Below are positions 19,462-27,535 of a DNA stretch of 64,000 bases, piece by piece. The notes under the pieces were generated by a model. It did no database searches, had not been told where the DNA came from, and saw only the letters and a program-made list of their open reading frames with translations. The position numbers and the translations under genes are program-made. The stretch is taken from contig CAMAXV010000002.1 in assembly GCA_945862385.1 (NCBI GenBank), positions 186,001 through 250,000 of the forward strand, given 5' to 3'. How positions within the stretch are numbered: position 1 is the stretch's first letter; each line of letters opens with the position of its first letter. The DNA comes from Chitinophaga pinensis (GTDB lineage Bacteria > Bacteroidota > Bacteroidia > Chitinophagales > Chitinophagaceae).

Positions 19462-20853
19462 CTATCTGAGTGTACCTGCTGCTGCTTGCATGGATATGAG
19501 GCTGTTGAAGAATTTTGACCTCAATTCCGCATATTTCTGCTCTGTTTCCAGTAATTTATTTTCCCTTGAGTTGACCAAAAAGAGGCTGCTTTCGCCCAGC
19601 TTTAACTTAATTTCTTCAGCTCTGAGTAGCGTTTGCTGGTTTTTCAGGTTTTGCTGCATAAAGTTAACCTGCTGTTGCATGGCAATCACTTCATTGAAAG
19701 CTGCCCGAACCTTGTTACCTATTTCCAGTCTGGCCTGATCAAATGTAAGCTGGTTGTCCTGAATTTTTATTTTGGCCATGCGGTACTCCCCTCTTGCTTC
19801 GCGTTGAAAAAGGGGAAGTCCGAATTGCACACCATATTTAAAGTTATTTTCAAACAAAGGAGAAGCGAAGGTTTTACTCAGGCCATAGCCCTTGTTCAAA
19901 AAATTATAGGACATGTCTAACTTGGGCAGCAGATTCTGAAATTTACTGCGTCTGTCAATTTCCAGAACATCAGACTTAAGGGAAGTAGTGCGCAATTTGG
20001 GATGTTCTTCCATGGCAATAAGTAATGCTTCATCCAGAAGAGGAACAGGGTAAGTATTTACCGGCACAACCATCCAGGATGTATCTGGCAGGACTTCTTC
20101 TGCAAGTTCATAAGGTTTTGCATCATCAGTCCACATAAAGTTGCTCAACATGAGCCTTGCCTTTTGTAAGTCAAGCCAGGATTGCCGCTCCATAACCTGA
20201 ATAGATTGCAATTGCGCAAATGCCTCAATCGTATCCAGTGCTGCGCGATCACCAGACTGCCATGCTTTCCGCACAAAATCAACTCGATTTTCATTGACCT
20301 GGATTGCCCTGACCAATACCTGATTGACCTGGTGTGATACAGTCCATTTCCAGTATGCCTCGCCGGCATCCTGCAGGAGGTCATTGATTGTCTGACGCTG
20401 TTCCTGGATACTCATCCGGATGAATATTTTACCCTGCTGAACTGCTGCCCTTCGCTTGTCGAATAAAAGCCCCTTAAGCACTGGAATAGATACCCCCAGG
20501 TAGGTGCTTTTCCCAATGGTCATGGATGGATCCACGCGAGAACCCAGGTTATTTTCCAGTCCGGCTTTAATATCTATACCATACCAGGTAGGTATTTTAA
20601 GTGACGGATTTGTGAAGTTGAAGTAACTTGAACCATCGAATGTCTTTCTGTCTGCCTCATAATATAAAGCTGGGTCAAACATCCCTCTTGAGGAAGTCAG
20701 TGCCGCTTTTGCCTGTTCAACACCAAGCGAAGCCTGTTTCACTACAGGATGGTATTTTCTGATGATATCCAATGTGGCATCCAGCATCAGATACTTATCC
20801 TGGGCTTTTGCACAAGAACAAATTGAAAGGAACGCAAATATCAGGTGCCGCAT
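19462..20853 (-). CDS. TolC-family outer membrane efflux protein
   Basis: Two coiled-coil regions, signal peptide MRHLIFAFLSICSCAKAQ; adjacent to HlyD and ABC genes. Confidence 0.82.
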   Translation of the reverse strand: MRHLIFAFLSICSCAKAQDKYLMLDATLDIIRKYHPVVKQASLGVEQAKAALTSSRGMFDPALYYEADRKTFDGSSYFNFTNPSLKIPTWYGIDIKAGLENNLGSRVDPSMTIGKSTYLGVSIPVLKGLLFDKRRAAVQQGKIFIRMSIQEQRQTINDLLQDAGEAYWKWTVSHQVNQVLVRAIQVNENRVDFVRKAWQSGDRAALDTIEAFAQLQSIQVMERQSWLDLQKARLMLSNFMWTDDAKPYELAEEVLPDTSWMVVPVNTYPVPLLDEALLIAMEEHPKLRTTSLKSDVLEIDRRSKFQNLLPKLDMSYNFLNKGYGLSKTFASPLFENNFKYGVQFGLPLFQREARGEYRMAKIKIQDNQLTFDQARLEIGNKVRAAFNEVIAMQQQVNFMQQNLKNQQTLLRAEEIKLKLGESSLFLVNSRENKLLETEQKYAELRSKFFNSLISMQAAAGTLR

Positions 20854-20854
20854 G

Positions 20855-22198
20855 TCATTTCTTTTTGTCTTTTTCAGCTGTAACAGGCTTGTAATATTCC
20901 GGAGGGAATCCGTTAATCTGCCGCCATAATTCATACCATATGCTCACATTTTTCAGCATGGCAAAACCTTTTACACCAGCTCCGAATCTCACATTCACAG
21001 GCCATGCCTTTTCTCTCTTACCCGGTACTACCAGAATTCTGAATTTACCATTGATATTTACATTTGTTTCAACGGCGATGACCTCACCTAAAAATGTTCC
21101 ATAGCTTGCTGCAGGCCATCCAGAAAAGACTATTGCAGGGAATCCGTCAAAAATGAGGCGAACTTCCTGGCCTTTATTGACCAGAACGAGGTCTTGCGGA
21201 GCAACAAACAACTCTACGGCGAGGTCTGTTTGCGTTGGTACAATTTCAGCGATGGTTTCACCCTCTTTGACCATTTCATTCAGACCCTGCTTACGGGCGT
21301 TGTTCACCTGGCCATCCTGCGGAGCTATAAGCCAGCGCTGGCTACCTCTGATAACATAATTAGCCAGTTGATTTGTATTTTTAGCCAGATCCCCACCGGT
21401 TGATGCCACCTCGCTTTGTGCACCTGCTATTTCGCTTCTGGCTTTAAAAATCTTGTCATCAGCATCCTGCCGCACGCCCAGCATTTCAATTCGGGTGATA
21501 GCCAGATCCTGACGTGTATTTAATAATTTCTGTTGTTTTTCTGTAGCAAAAGCCTGCATTTTATTGAATTGCGCAGTTCTTCTTTCCAGTTCTGTGAGTG
21601 CTATGATACCATCTGAAAACATTTGTTTGGCCCTACTGAATTGCAATGTAGCAATACCCAGATCAATCTCTGCAGCAACCAATTCAGCACTGTCACTTAA
21701 TACTTTCCGCTTTAACTGCTCCAATTTATTTTCCATTGCAGCAATTTTAAAATCCCTCGATTGTTCCAGGGCAATAACCTGACTTTGTGTGGCTTTTATT
21801 TTTTGCTGGTAAAAATCTATTTTGAGTTGTTTGGATTTTAATTGTTCCTCCGTACGCTCCACCAGATCGGGATCGAGGTAATCATCCTTTACATCTGCCA
21901 ACTGAACTATGGTATCACCCTTTTTAACCATGTCTCCTTCCTTGACCCACCATTTGATGATTCTTCCCGGTATGATGGTATTGAGCTCTTGTGGACGCTG
22001 GTCTTGATACAGGGTGGTTACAGTTCCTGCTGCATTGATATTTTGTGTCCACGGCAGAAACATCAAGACTGCCAAAGAGATGAGAATACTGTAAAACCAA
22101 TATTTAACCCTGCTATCACGGTGTGCCCTGTAAATAAGTTCAGGTGCCTGCGGGTCGAAACCTGTTTCCCTTTTAATTGTTCGGATTACATTTTTCAT
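20855..22198 (-). CDS. HlyD-family periplasmic adaptor (membrane fusion) protein
   Basis: One N-terminal TM; GRIIKWWVKEGDMVKKGDTIVQLAD lipoyl-like motif; long coiled coil; WLIAPQDGQVNNARKQGLNEMVKEGETIAEIVP. Confidence 0.88.
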   Translation of the reverse strand: MKNVIRTIKRETGFDPQAPELIYRAHRDSRVKYWFYSILISLAVLMFLPWTQNINAAGTVTTLYQDQRPQELNTIIPGRIIKWWVKEGDMVKKGDTIVQLADVKDDYLDPDLVERTEEQLKSKQLKIDFYQQKIKATQSQVIALEQSRDFKIAAMENKLEQLKRKVLSDSAELVAAEIDLGIATLQFSRAKQMFSDGIIALTELERRTAQFNKMQAFATEKQQKLLNTRQDLAITRIEMLGVRQDADDKIFKARSEIAGAQSEVASTGGDLAKNTNQLANYVIRGSQRWLIAPQDGQVNNARKQGLNEMVKEGETIAEIVPTQTDLAVELFVAPQDLVLVNKGQEVRLIFDGFPAIVFSGWPAASYGTFLGEVIAVETNVNINGKFRILVVPGKREKAWPVNVRFGAGVKGFAMLKNVSIWYELWRQINGFPPEYYKPVTAEKDKKK

Positions 22199-22199
22199 A

Positions 22200-23924
22200 T
22201 CAGATCTTTCCCTCCTGTTGTAGTATTAGTTTGGCAGGTCCGCTTTTTTTAATCTTCCCGTTTTCCATGATCACTATAATATCACATTTTTCAGCAAAAG
22301 TAATGTCTCCGGAAGCTACAAGTACGGTTGTCTGAGTTAAACCAAGAAGGTAATCTGTGATATTACGACAGAGCTGTCCGCCAGCCATTTCGAAAGGTTC
22401 ATCCAGGATTAATAAATCCGGATTCCCCGCAAAAGCTCTTAATAAAAGAATTTTTTTAGCTATGATACTGGAGAGTCCTTTACCCGTGGGTTTCAGCACT
22501 GTATCGAAACCTGCTGGCAGGGTATTTAAAAACGATTTCAATCCAAGCACCTCAACAAGTGGCAATAACTTCTGAACTGTTATGCTGGGATCTCCCATTG
22601 TAATATTCTCCATCAAAGTTCCAAGAAAGACATCCTGATCATGGTAGAATACACCTATATGTTTCCGGTATGATTCCGGTAAATAATTGCCGATGGGAAT
22701 ACCATTTATGAGCAAAGCTCCTTCCTGATGTTGATATATACCTGTAGCCAGTTCCAGCAGCGTTGATTTGCCAGAAGAAGCTTCGCCCATGATACATATT
22801 TTCATTGCCGGCAATACATCAAGATTAATATTATTCAATACCTGCTTATGACCATCAAAACTAAAAGAAAGGTTTTCAAATTGCAGGGTAACGCCCATTC
22901 CATTTGAGTTAAAATGCAACGAGCCCCCGGATTCAATTTCCTTTTCAGTAACCTTTGTTAATTTATCAAGGCTTGTAAGTAGGTCATAACCCTTATCGAG
23001 ACTGAGGATCAGCTTTTCAACAGCTGCCAGCACTGTAAGGATCACTATTTCCGCCGCAATGAACTGACCCAGGTTAAGCTGCTGATCCATCAGCAGAAAT
23101 GCGCCGATAATCAACATGGCAGCTGTAATCAGTAATTTAAACAGGATAAGAGACCAGTACTGAAATTTAAGTACAAGGAAGTGTTCTGTTCTTGCCTTGA
23201 GATACCCCTCGAGCATCTGATCTGTTTTCCTCAGGTGAAAGCTGTTGTTTCCTGCCACCTTGAATGTTTTGAAGGTTCTTGCGATTTCCTCAAGCCATCC
23301 TGCAACATTGTATTTGTAATTACTTTCCCTCAGTGATGCTGAGAATCCGGGTTTTGAGGTGTAATACAAGACCGCATACAGCACAGTTAACATTAAGAGA
23401 CCCAGAATGATGAAAACAGGGTTATAAAAAGATAGGAGAATGAGTCCGAATAATATCTGGATAACAGCAAGAGGGATATCAATCAACAATTTGGAGAGTG
23501 CTTTTTGCAGCGAAACTGTATCAAAGAAGCGGTTTACAAGTTCCGGAAGGTGGTATTGATCTGTGTAGAATGATTTTAGTTTGGGTATAATATAGGTGAA
23601 TTCAAAGGCATACCGTGTAAAGAGACGTTGCTGTATTTTTTCAACTACACGCATCTGACTTACCTGAAGCACACCCGAAGAGAGCACACCAAGAACTACC
23701 ATGAAAATCAGAAGCCACATTGAAGCAGGAAGCTTGCTTTGGCCTGCTGCAACCTGAGCAAAATTTATGATTGCCTGTATACCCAGCGGAAGGGATAACT
23801 GGATGAGTCCACTCAGGATGGCGAAGAAATAAATGGCAGATACTTCCTTTTTTTCAAGCCTGATTACTTCAAAAAATCTTCTGATAGATTTCCCGAGGGA
23901 AACCTCCACGTCATTACCTGCCAT
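22200..23924 (-). CDS. ABC transporter, fused TM + ATP-binding domains, degenerate NBD
   Basis: About 6 TM helices; Walker A MGEASSGKST; Walker B LLILDEPFE; signature region reads GKGLSSIIAKKILLLRAF. Confidence 0.85.
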   Translation of the reverse strand: MAGNDVEVSLGKSIRRFFEVIRLEKKEVSAIYFFAILSGLIQLSLPLGIQAIINFAQVAAGQSKLPASMWLLIFMVVLGVLSSGVLQVSQMRVVEKIQQRLFTRYAFEFTYIIPKLKSFYTDQYHLPELVNRFFDTVSLQKALSKLLIDIPLAVIQILFGLILLSFYNPVFIILGLLMLTVLYAVLYYTSKPGFSASLRESNYKYNVAGWLEEIARTFKTFKVAGNNSFHLRKTDQMLEGYLKARTEHFLVLKFQYWSLILFKLLITAAMLIIGAFLLMDQQLNLGQFIAAEIVILTVLAAVEKLILSLDKGYDLLTSLDKLTKVTEKEIESGGSLHFNSNGMGVTLQFENLSFSFDGHKQVLNNINLDVLPAMKICIMGEASSGKSTLLELATGIYQHQEGALLINGIPIGNYLPESYRKHIGVFYHDQDVFLGTLMENITMGDPSITVQKLLPLVEVLGLKSFLNTLPAGFDTVLKPTGKGLSSIIAKKILLLRAFAGNPDLLILDEPFEMAGGQLCRNITDYLLGLTQTTVLVASGDITFAEKCDIIVIMENGKIKKSGPAKLILQQEGKI

Positions 23925-24042
23925 ACTGGAAATTTAGAACTACAACAATAGATTGACAACAGTTTTTCAGAACCTTTGTTCAAAGCCTGCCACTGGTGTG
24001 CGAAATTATCCAATCCGGATTTAAAAATAAGTTAATTCGTAT

Positions 24043-24987
24043 TTAAGGTCTCATGACCATCGGGGGGGCACCCGGTGAATCTTTGGGTATTTCCAGCGGG
24101 AGGTTATTCAGAATAACTTCCTTTAATGCCTCAACCAGCGCTTCTTTAACATAATAACGGTAGGTCACCAGTCCGATTTCCCTTACCGGAGCAGGAGCTG
24201 AGAAATAACGGATATTTTTACGCATTTCCTCCCGCATTTCTTTTACAGCCAGCATGGGCAGTACAGTCATGCCATCCATTACATCAATAACTTTCTTGAG
24301 TGTTTTAAGGCTTCCTGCTTCAAATTCCAGTTGATGAATATCCCTTTCCCTTTCTTTCAGTTCACAAAGGTTCACTACCTGTGTACGCATACAATGACCT
24401 TCTTCCAGCAACCAGAGTTGATTGTGGTCAATGTCTGCAGGTAAAACAAAGTTTTTTTCAAGCAGTTTCTGGTTATCAGATGCATAAACCACAAACTCTT
24501 CGTTGAAAAGGTGATGTTCCATCAATCCTTTTCTGCCCAGTGGAATAGCCATCAAACCCGCATCCAGGTCACCCTGCTCAAGTCTGTAGATTATTTCATC
24601 TGTAGTAATCTCATTTATTTTAAGCTTTACACTGGGATATTTCTCCAGAAACTGCTTAACAAACATAGGCAGGATATATGGGGCCAAAGTTGGTATGATA
24701 CCTAACCTAAGCTCACCTTTCAGTACACCGCGCTCAGAACCAATAATTTCGTCCATTCGAGATGCTTCCTGTATGATTACACGTGCCTGAGAGATGATTC
24801 TTTTGCCCACTGATGTAGGGACCAATGGCTTTTTACTCCTGTCAAATAATTTTACACCAAGCTCGTCTTCGAGCTTTTTAACCATCATGCTCAAAGTAGC
24901 CTGTGTTACATGACATTTTTCCGCGGCTGTCACAAAATGCCTGTGATCATCCAATGCAATCACATATTCCAATTGCTGAATATTCAT
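24043..24987 (-). CDS. oxyR: LysR-family hydrogen-peroxide-inducible regulator OxyR
   Basis: MNIQQLEYVIALDDHRHFVTAAEKCHVTQATLSMMVKKLEDELGVKLFDRS; GHC(8)C pair in LLEEGHCMRTQVVNLCE matches the E. coli OxyR C199/C208 spacing. Confidence 0.92.
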   Translation of the reverse strand: MNIQQLEYVIALDDHRHFVTAAEKCHVTQATLSMMVKKLEDELGVKLFDRSKKPLVPTSVGKRIISQARVIIQEASRMDEIIGSERGVLKGELRLGIIPTLAPYILPMFVKQFLEKYPSVKLKINEITTDEIIYRLEQGDLDAGLMAIPLGRKGLMEHHLFNEEFVVYASDNQKLLEKNFVLPADIDHNQLWLLEEGHCMRTQVVNLCELKERERDIHQLEFEAGSLKTLKKVIDVMDGMTVLPMLAVKEMREEMRKNIRYFSAPAPVREIGLVTYRYYVKEALVEALKEVILNNLPLEIPKDSPGAPPMVMRP

Positions 24988-25046
24988 GCTACTAATATAA
25001 GGCTGATATAGATATTAATAATATAGATAATACTTATATTGAGGTT

Positions 25047-25071
25047 ATAGATATACTCTATGTCACAATAG
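25047..25071. promoter_or_regulatory. candidate OxyR operator
   Basis: ATAGATATACTCTAT (ATAG-N7-CTAT) followed by ATAG 10 bp after CTAT; further ATAG at 25008 and 25023. Close to the E. coli consensus ATAGntnnnanCTAT. Confidence 0.45.
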
Positions 25072-25081
25072 AGTAATTCAG

Positions 25082-25113
25082 TTTGTTTGGTGTTTAATTT
25101 TATAGCACATTTG
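25082..25113 (+). promoter_or_regulatory. candidate Bacteroidota-type promoter
   Basis: TTTG (25082-25085), 20 bp spacer, CACATTTG (25106-25113) versus the TTTG/TAnnTTTG consensus (one mismatch). Confidence 0.4.
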
Positions 25114-25119
25114 CTTAAC

Positions 25120-25442
25120 GCTAAGTTAACAAATCCTTTTCCTTTTTACAAGTTTCAGTCAATCTAACGGGAAACCCCCAAATATCCGATAAGAACAAGC
25201 CACTAAGATCCAATTACAAACCCAATCCAGCAAGACTAGGTTTGAGAAATACCACAACAAAAAACTAAAATGCAACTATCATAATCAATAACCAAACTAT
25301 TGAAAGTGTAGTTACCATATATTCAGAACGATTTAGATCCAATAATGTCAGAATTGAAAAATCATAGGGCCTTCGGGCTCAGTGCGAGCGTTAAGAGTTA
25401 TTAGACAAACGAAGGGGTATTTCCATACCCCTTCCCTTTTTT
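25120..25442 (+). ncRNA. candidate OxyR-linked sRNA transcribed divergently from oxyR
   Basis: No ORF of 60 aa or more; candidate promoter at one end and intrinsic terminator at the other; transcript ends are inferred. Confidence 0.3.
25411..25442 (+). terminator. intrinsic terminator
   Basis: GAAGGGGTA-TTTCCA-TACCCCTTC (9-bp perfect stem), then CCTTTTTT; may also serve the convergent helicase gene. Confidence 0.85.
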
Positions 25443-25467
25443 AATTCCTTTCAGCAAATTAATTGTG

Positions 25468-26751
25468 CTATACCCTTTCTCTCAGATTCTTCTGAATGAC
25501 AATTCTCCTTGGTGCAGCTACTCCTCTGAAACTAGTATTACTGGAATTTTCACGCCTGCTTTGTTGAAAATTTGATTTAACAAAAGGCTTTGGGGTGAAA
25601 ACGTAAGATCCTGTATCCATCACAAAAGGATGATCGGATTCAACGGGGATTGTGTTACCAATAAGTTTATGGATATCCCGCAGGTATTCTTTTTCTTCCT
25701 GATCACAAAATGAAAGTGCTATACCACTGGCACCAGCGCGACCGGTTCTGCCAATCCTGTGAACATAGGTTTCCGGAACATTGGGAAGCTCATAATTGAT
25801 GACATGGGTCAGCTCATCGATATCTATACCTCTTGCAGCAATATCGGTAGCCACTAATGCACGCGTGGTGGCAGATTTGAAATTACTGAGAGCCCGTTGC
25901 CTTGCATTTTGTGATTTATTACCATGAATAGCTTCTGCTGTAATTCCCTGTTTAATCAAATCCTTGACAATCTTATCAGAACCATGTTTGGTGCGGGCAA
26001 AAACAAGCACCCGGGTGATTGACTGATCTTTGAGGATGTGAACCAGCAGGTTTTTTTTATCTCCCTTATCTACAAAGTAGACAGACTGACGAACTGTTTG
26101 CGCCGTGGATGAAACGGGTGTAACTTCTACTTTGACAGGTTGATTGAGAATATTAGCTGCAAGGGAAGCAATTTCCGGAGGCATGGTTGCAGAAAAAAAC
26201 AGCGTTTGCCTCTTTGCAGGCAGTTTGGCAATTACCTTGCGTACATCATGGATAAAGCCCATGTCCAGCATACGGTCTGCTTCATCGAGCACAAATATAC
26301 TGATATGTGCAAGACTGATATAACCCTGTTGCATCAGGTCAAGTAACCTGCCAGGTGTAGCAATAAGAATATCAGTGCCCTGCCTGAGTGAGGCCGTCTG
26401 TGGATGTTGGGAGACACCACCAAAAATAACAAGATGCTTAAGGCCCAGGTTACGACCATAGACCCCTACACTTTCCGCAATCTGGATAGCAAGCTCACGG
26501 GTTGGCGTCAGAATAAGTGTGCTGATGCCCCTTGGCAAATCACCTTTTTGCTTTGCAAGATAAAGACGCTGAAGTATGGGAAGGGAGAAGGCAGCAGTTT
26601 TACCTGTACCTGTTTGGGCGCAACCAAGTAAATCCCTTCCTTCAAGGGCTACCGGAATAGATTGTTGCTGGATAGGTGTGGGCATAGTATACCCTTCAGT
26701 GTCGAGCGACCTTAAAATGGGCTCGATCAGATTCAATGCTTTGAATGACAA
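25468..26751 (-). CDS. DEAD-box RNA helicase (RhlE-like)
   Basis: [49 protein letters not shown] and [10 protein letters not shown]. Confidence 0.95.
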   Translation of the reverse strand: MSFKALNLIEPILRSLDTEGYTMPTPIQQQSIPVALEGRDLLGCAQTGTGKTAAFSLPILQRLYLAKQKGDLPRGISTLILTPTRELAIQIAESVGVYGRNLGLKHLVIFGGVSQHPQTASLRQGTDILIATPGRLLDLMQQGYISLAHISIFVLDEADRMLDMGFIHDVRKVIAKLPAKRQTLFFSATMPPEIASLAANILNQPVKVEVTPVSSTAQTVRQSVYFVDKGDKKNLLVHILKDQSITRVLVFARTKHGSDKIVKDLIKQGITAEAIHGNKSQNARQRALSNFKSATTRALVATDIAARGIDIDELTHVINYELPNVPETYVHRIGRTGRAGASGIALSFCDQEEKEYLRDIHKLIGNTIPVESDHPFVMDTGSYVFTPKPFVKSNFQQSRRENSSNTSFRGVAAPRRIVIQKNLRERV

Positions 26752-26907
26752 TTTGTAACAATTTTAATGTGAATGCTGCAAGTGCAGCATTATATAACCT
26801 GCCCTAAAATGACCTGATGAACTTTGATACGTAAGATTAACAGGGCTGTCGAGAGACTATATGAATACCACAAAGTTAGTGAAAAAAAGGGATATGCCCG
26901 TTTTCCA

Positions 26908-27531
26908 TCAGGGGGAGAGCCAGGAAGCCTCCTTAAGAAACCCTTCCGTGTAACGGAAAACCGCCCTTCTGTTACCAGTATGATGCGTATAATACCATTC
27001 CATCCAACTGATTTCAGTCTCCACCACCACAAAATTTGCAAGCCCCATTTCACTCTCTTCTAATGTATATGCAAAAGATGTCAAAGCAGGATTGAGTCCT
27101 GTAAAGGGTTCATCAAATGCAACGGATGGGGCTGTTTCCGACATGTAATACCGGCGGCTGTGATGTCCGGTTTTGCCCCAGTGCTCCCTGCACAGGCTAT
27201 CCTGGTGATGGAGTATTACCTTGCCACTCAACCTGATTTGGGTGGCCACAGATTGATCATAAAACAACCAGGAGAGGCAATCCCCGCGTTCAAAATCATT
27301 CATCTTTTTGCTTCGCAGGTCGGTATGCAGAAAGAGCCGTTTCCCAACCATATCAACCCTCCTCAAAACAACGGTTCTCATCAGCGCCATACCGTCAACA
27401 GCGGTGGCAACTGCAGCCTGGTGCATAGCCGATTTCCTGCTGGAAGCTCCGCCATGCAACAGTGTCCAGCAATTCTCTTCTACAGACTGTAAAGAACCGA
27501 GCAGGTCAAGGTTGTTAATCTGTGTGTCCAT
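26908..27531 (-). CDS. pyridoxamine 5'-phosphate oxidase family protein
   Basis: VLRRVDMVGKRLFLHTDLRSKKM...LSWLFYDQSVATQIRLSGKV flavin-binding pattern; start MDTQINNLDL. Confidence 0.75.
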   Translation of the reverse strand: MDTQINNLDLLGSLQSVEENCWTLLHGGASSRKSAMHQAAVATAVDGMALMRTVVLRRVDMVGKRLFLHTDLRSKKMNDFERGDCLSWLFYDQSVATQIRLSGKVILHHQDSLCREHWGKTGHHSRRYYMSETAPSVAFDEPFTGLNPALTSFAYTLEESEMGLANFVVVETEISWMEWYYTHHTGNRRAVFRYTEGFLKEASWLSP

Positions 27532-27535
27532 GGTA

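Noticed and set aside
26772-26791. AATGCTGCA-AG-TGCAGCATT hairpin as a terminator for the PNPOx-like gene
   Set aside because: Good 9-bp dyad but very short loop and no convincing T-tract on the minus strand; function unclear.
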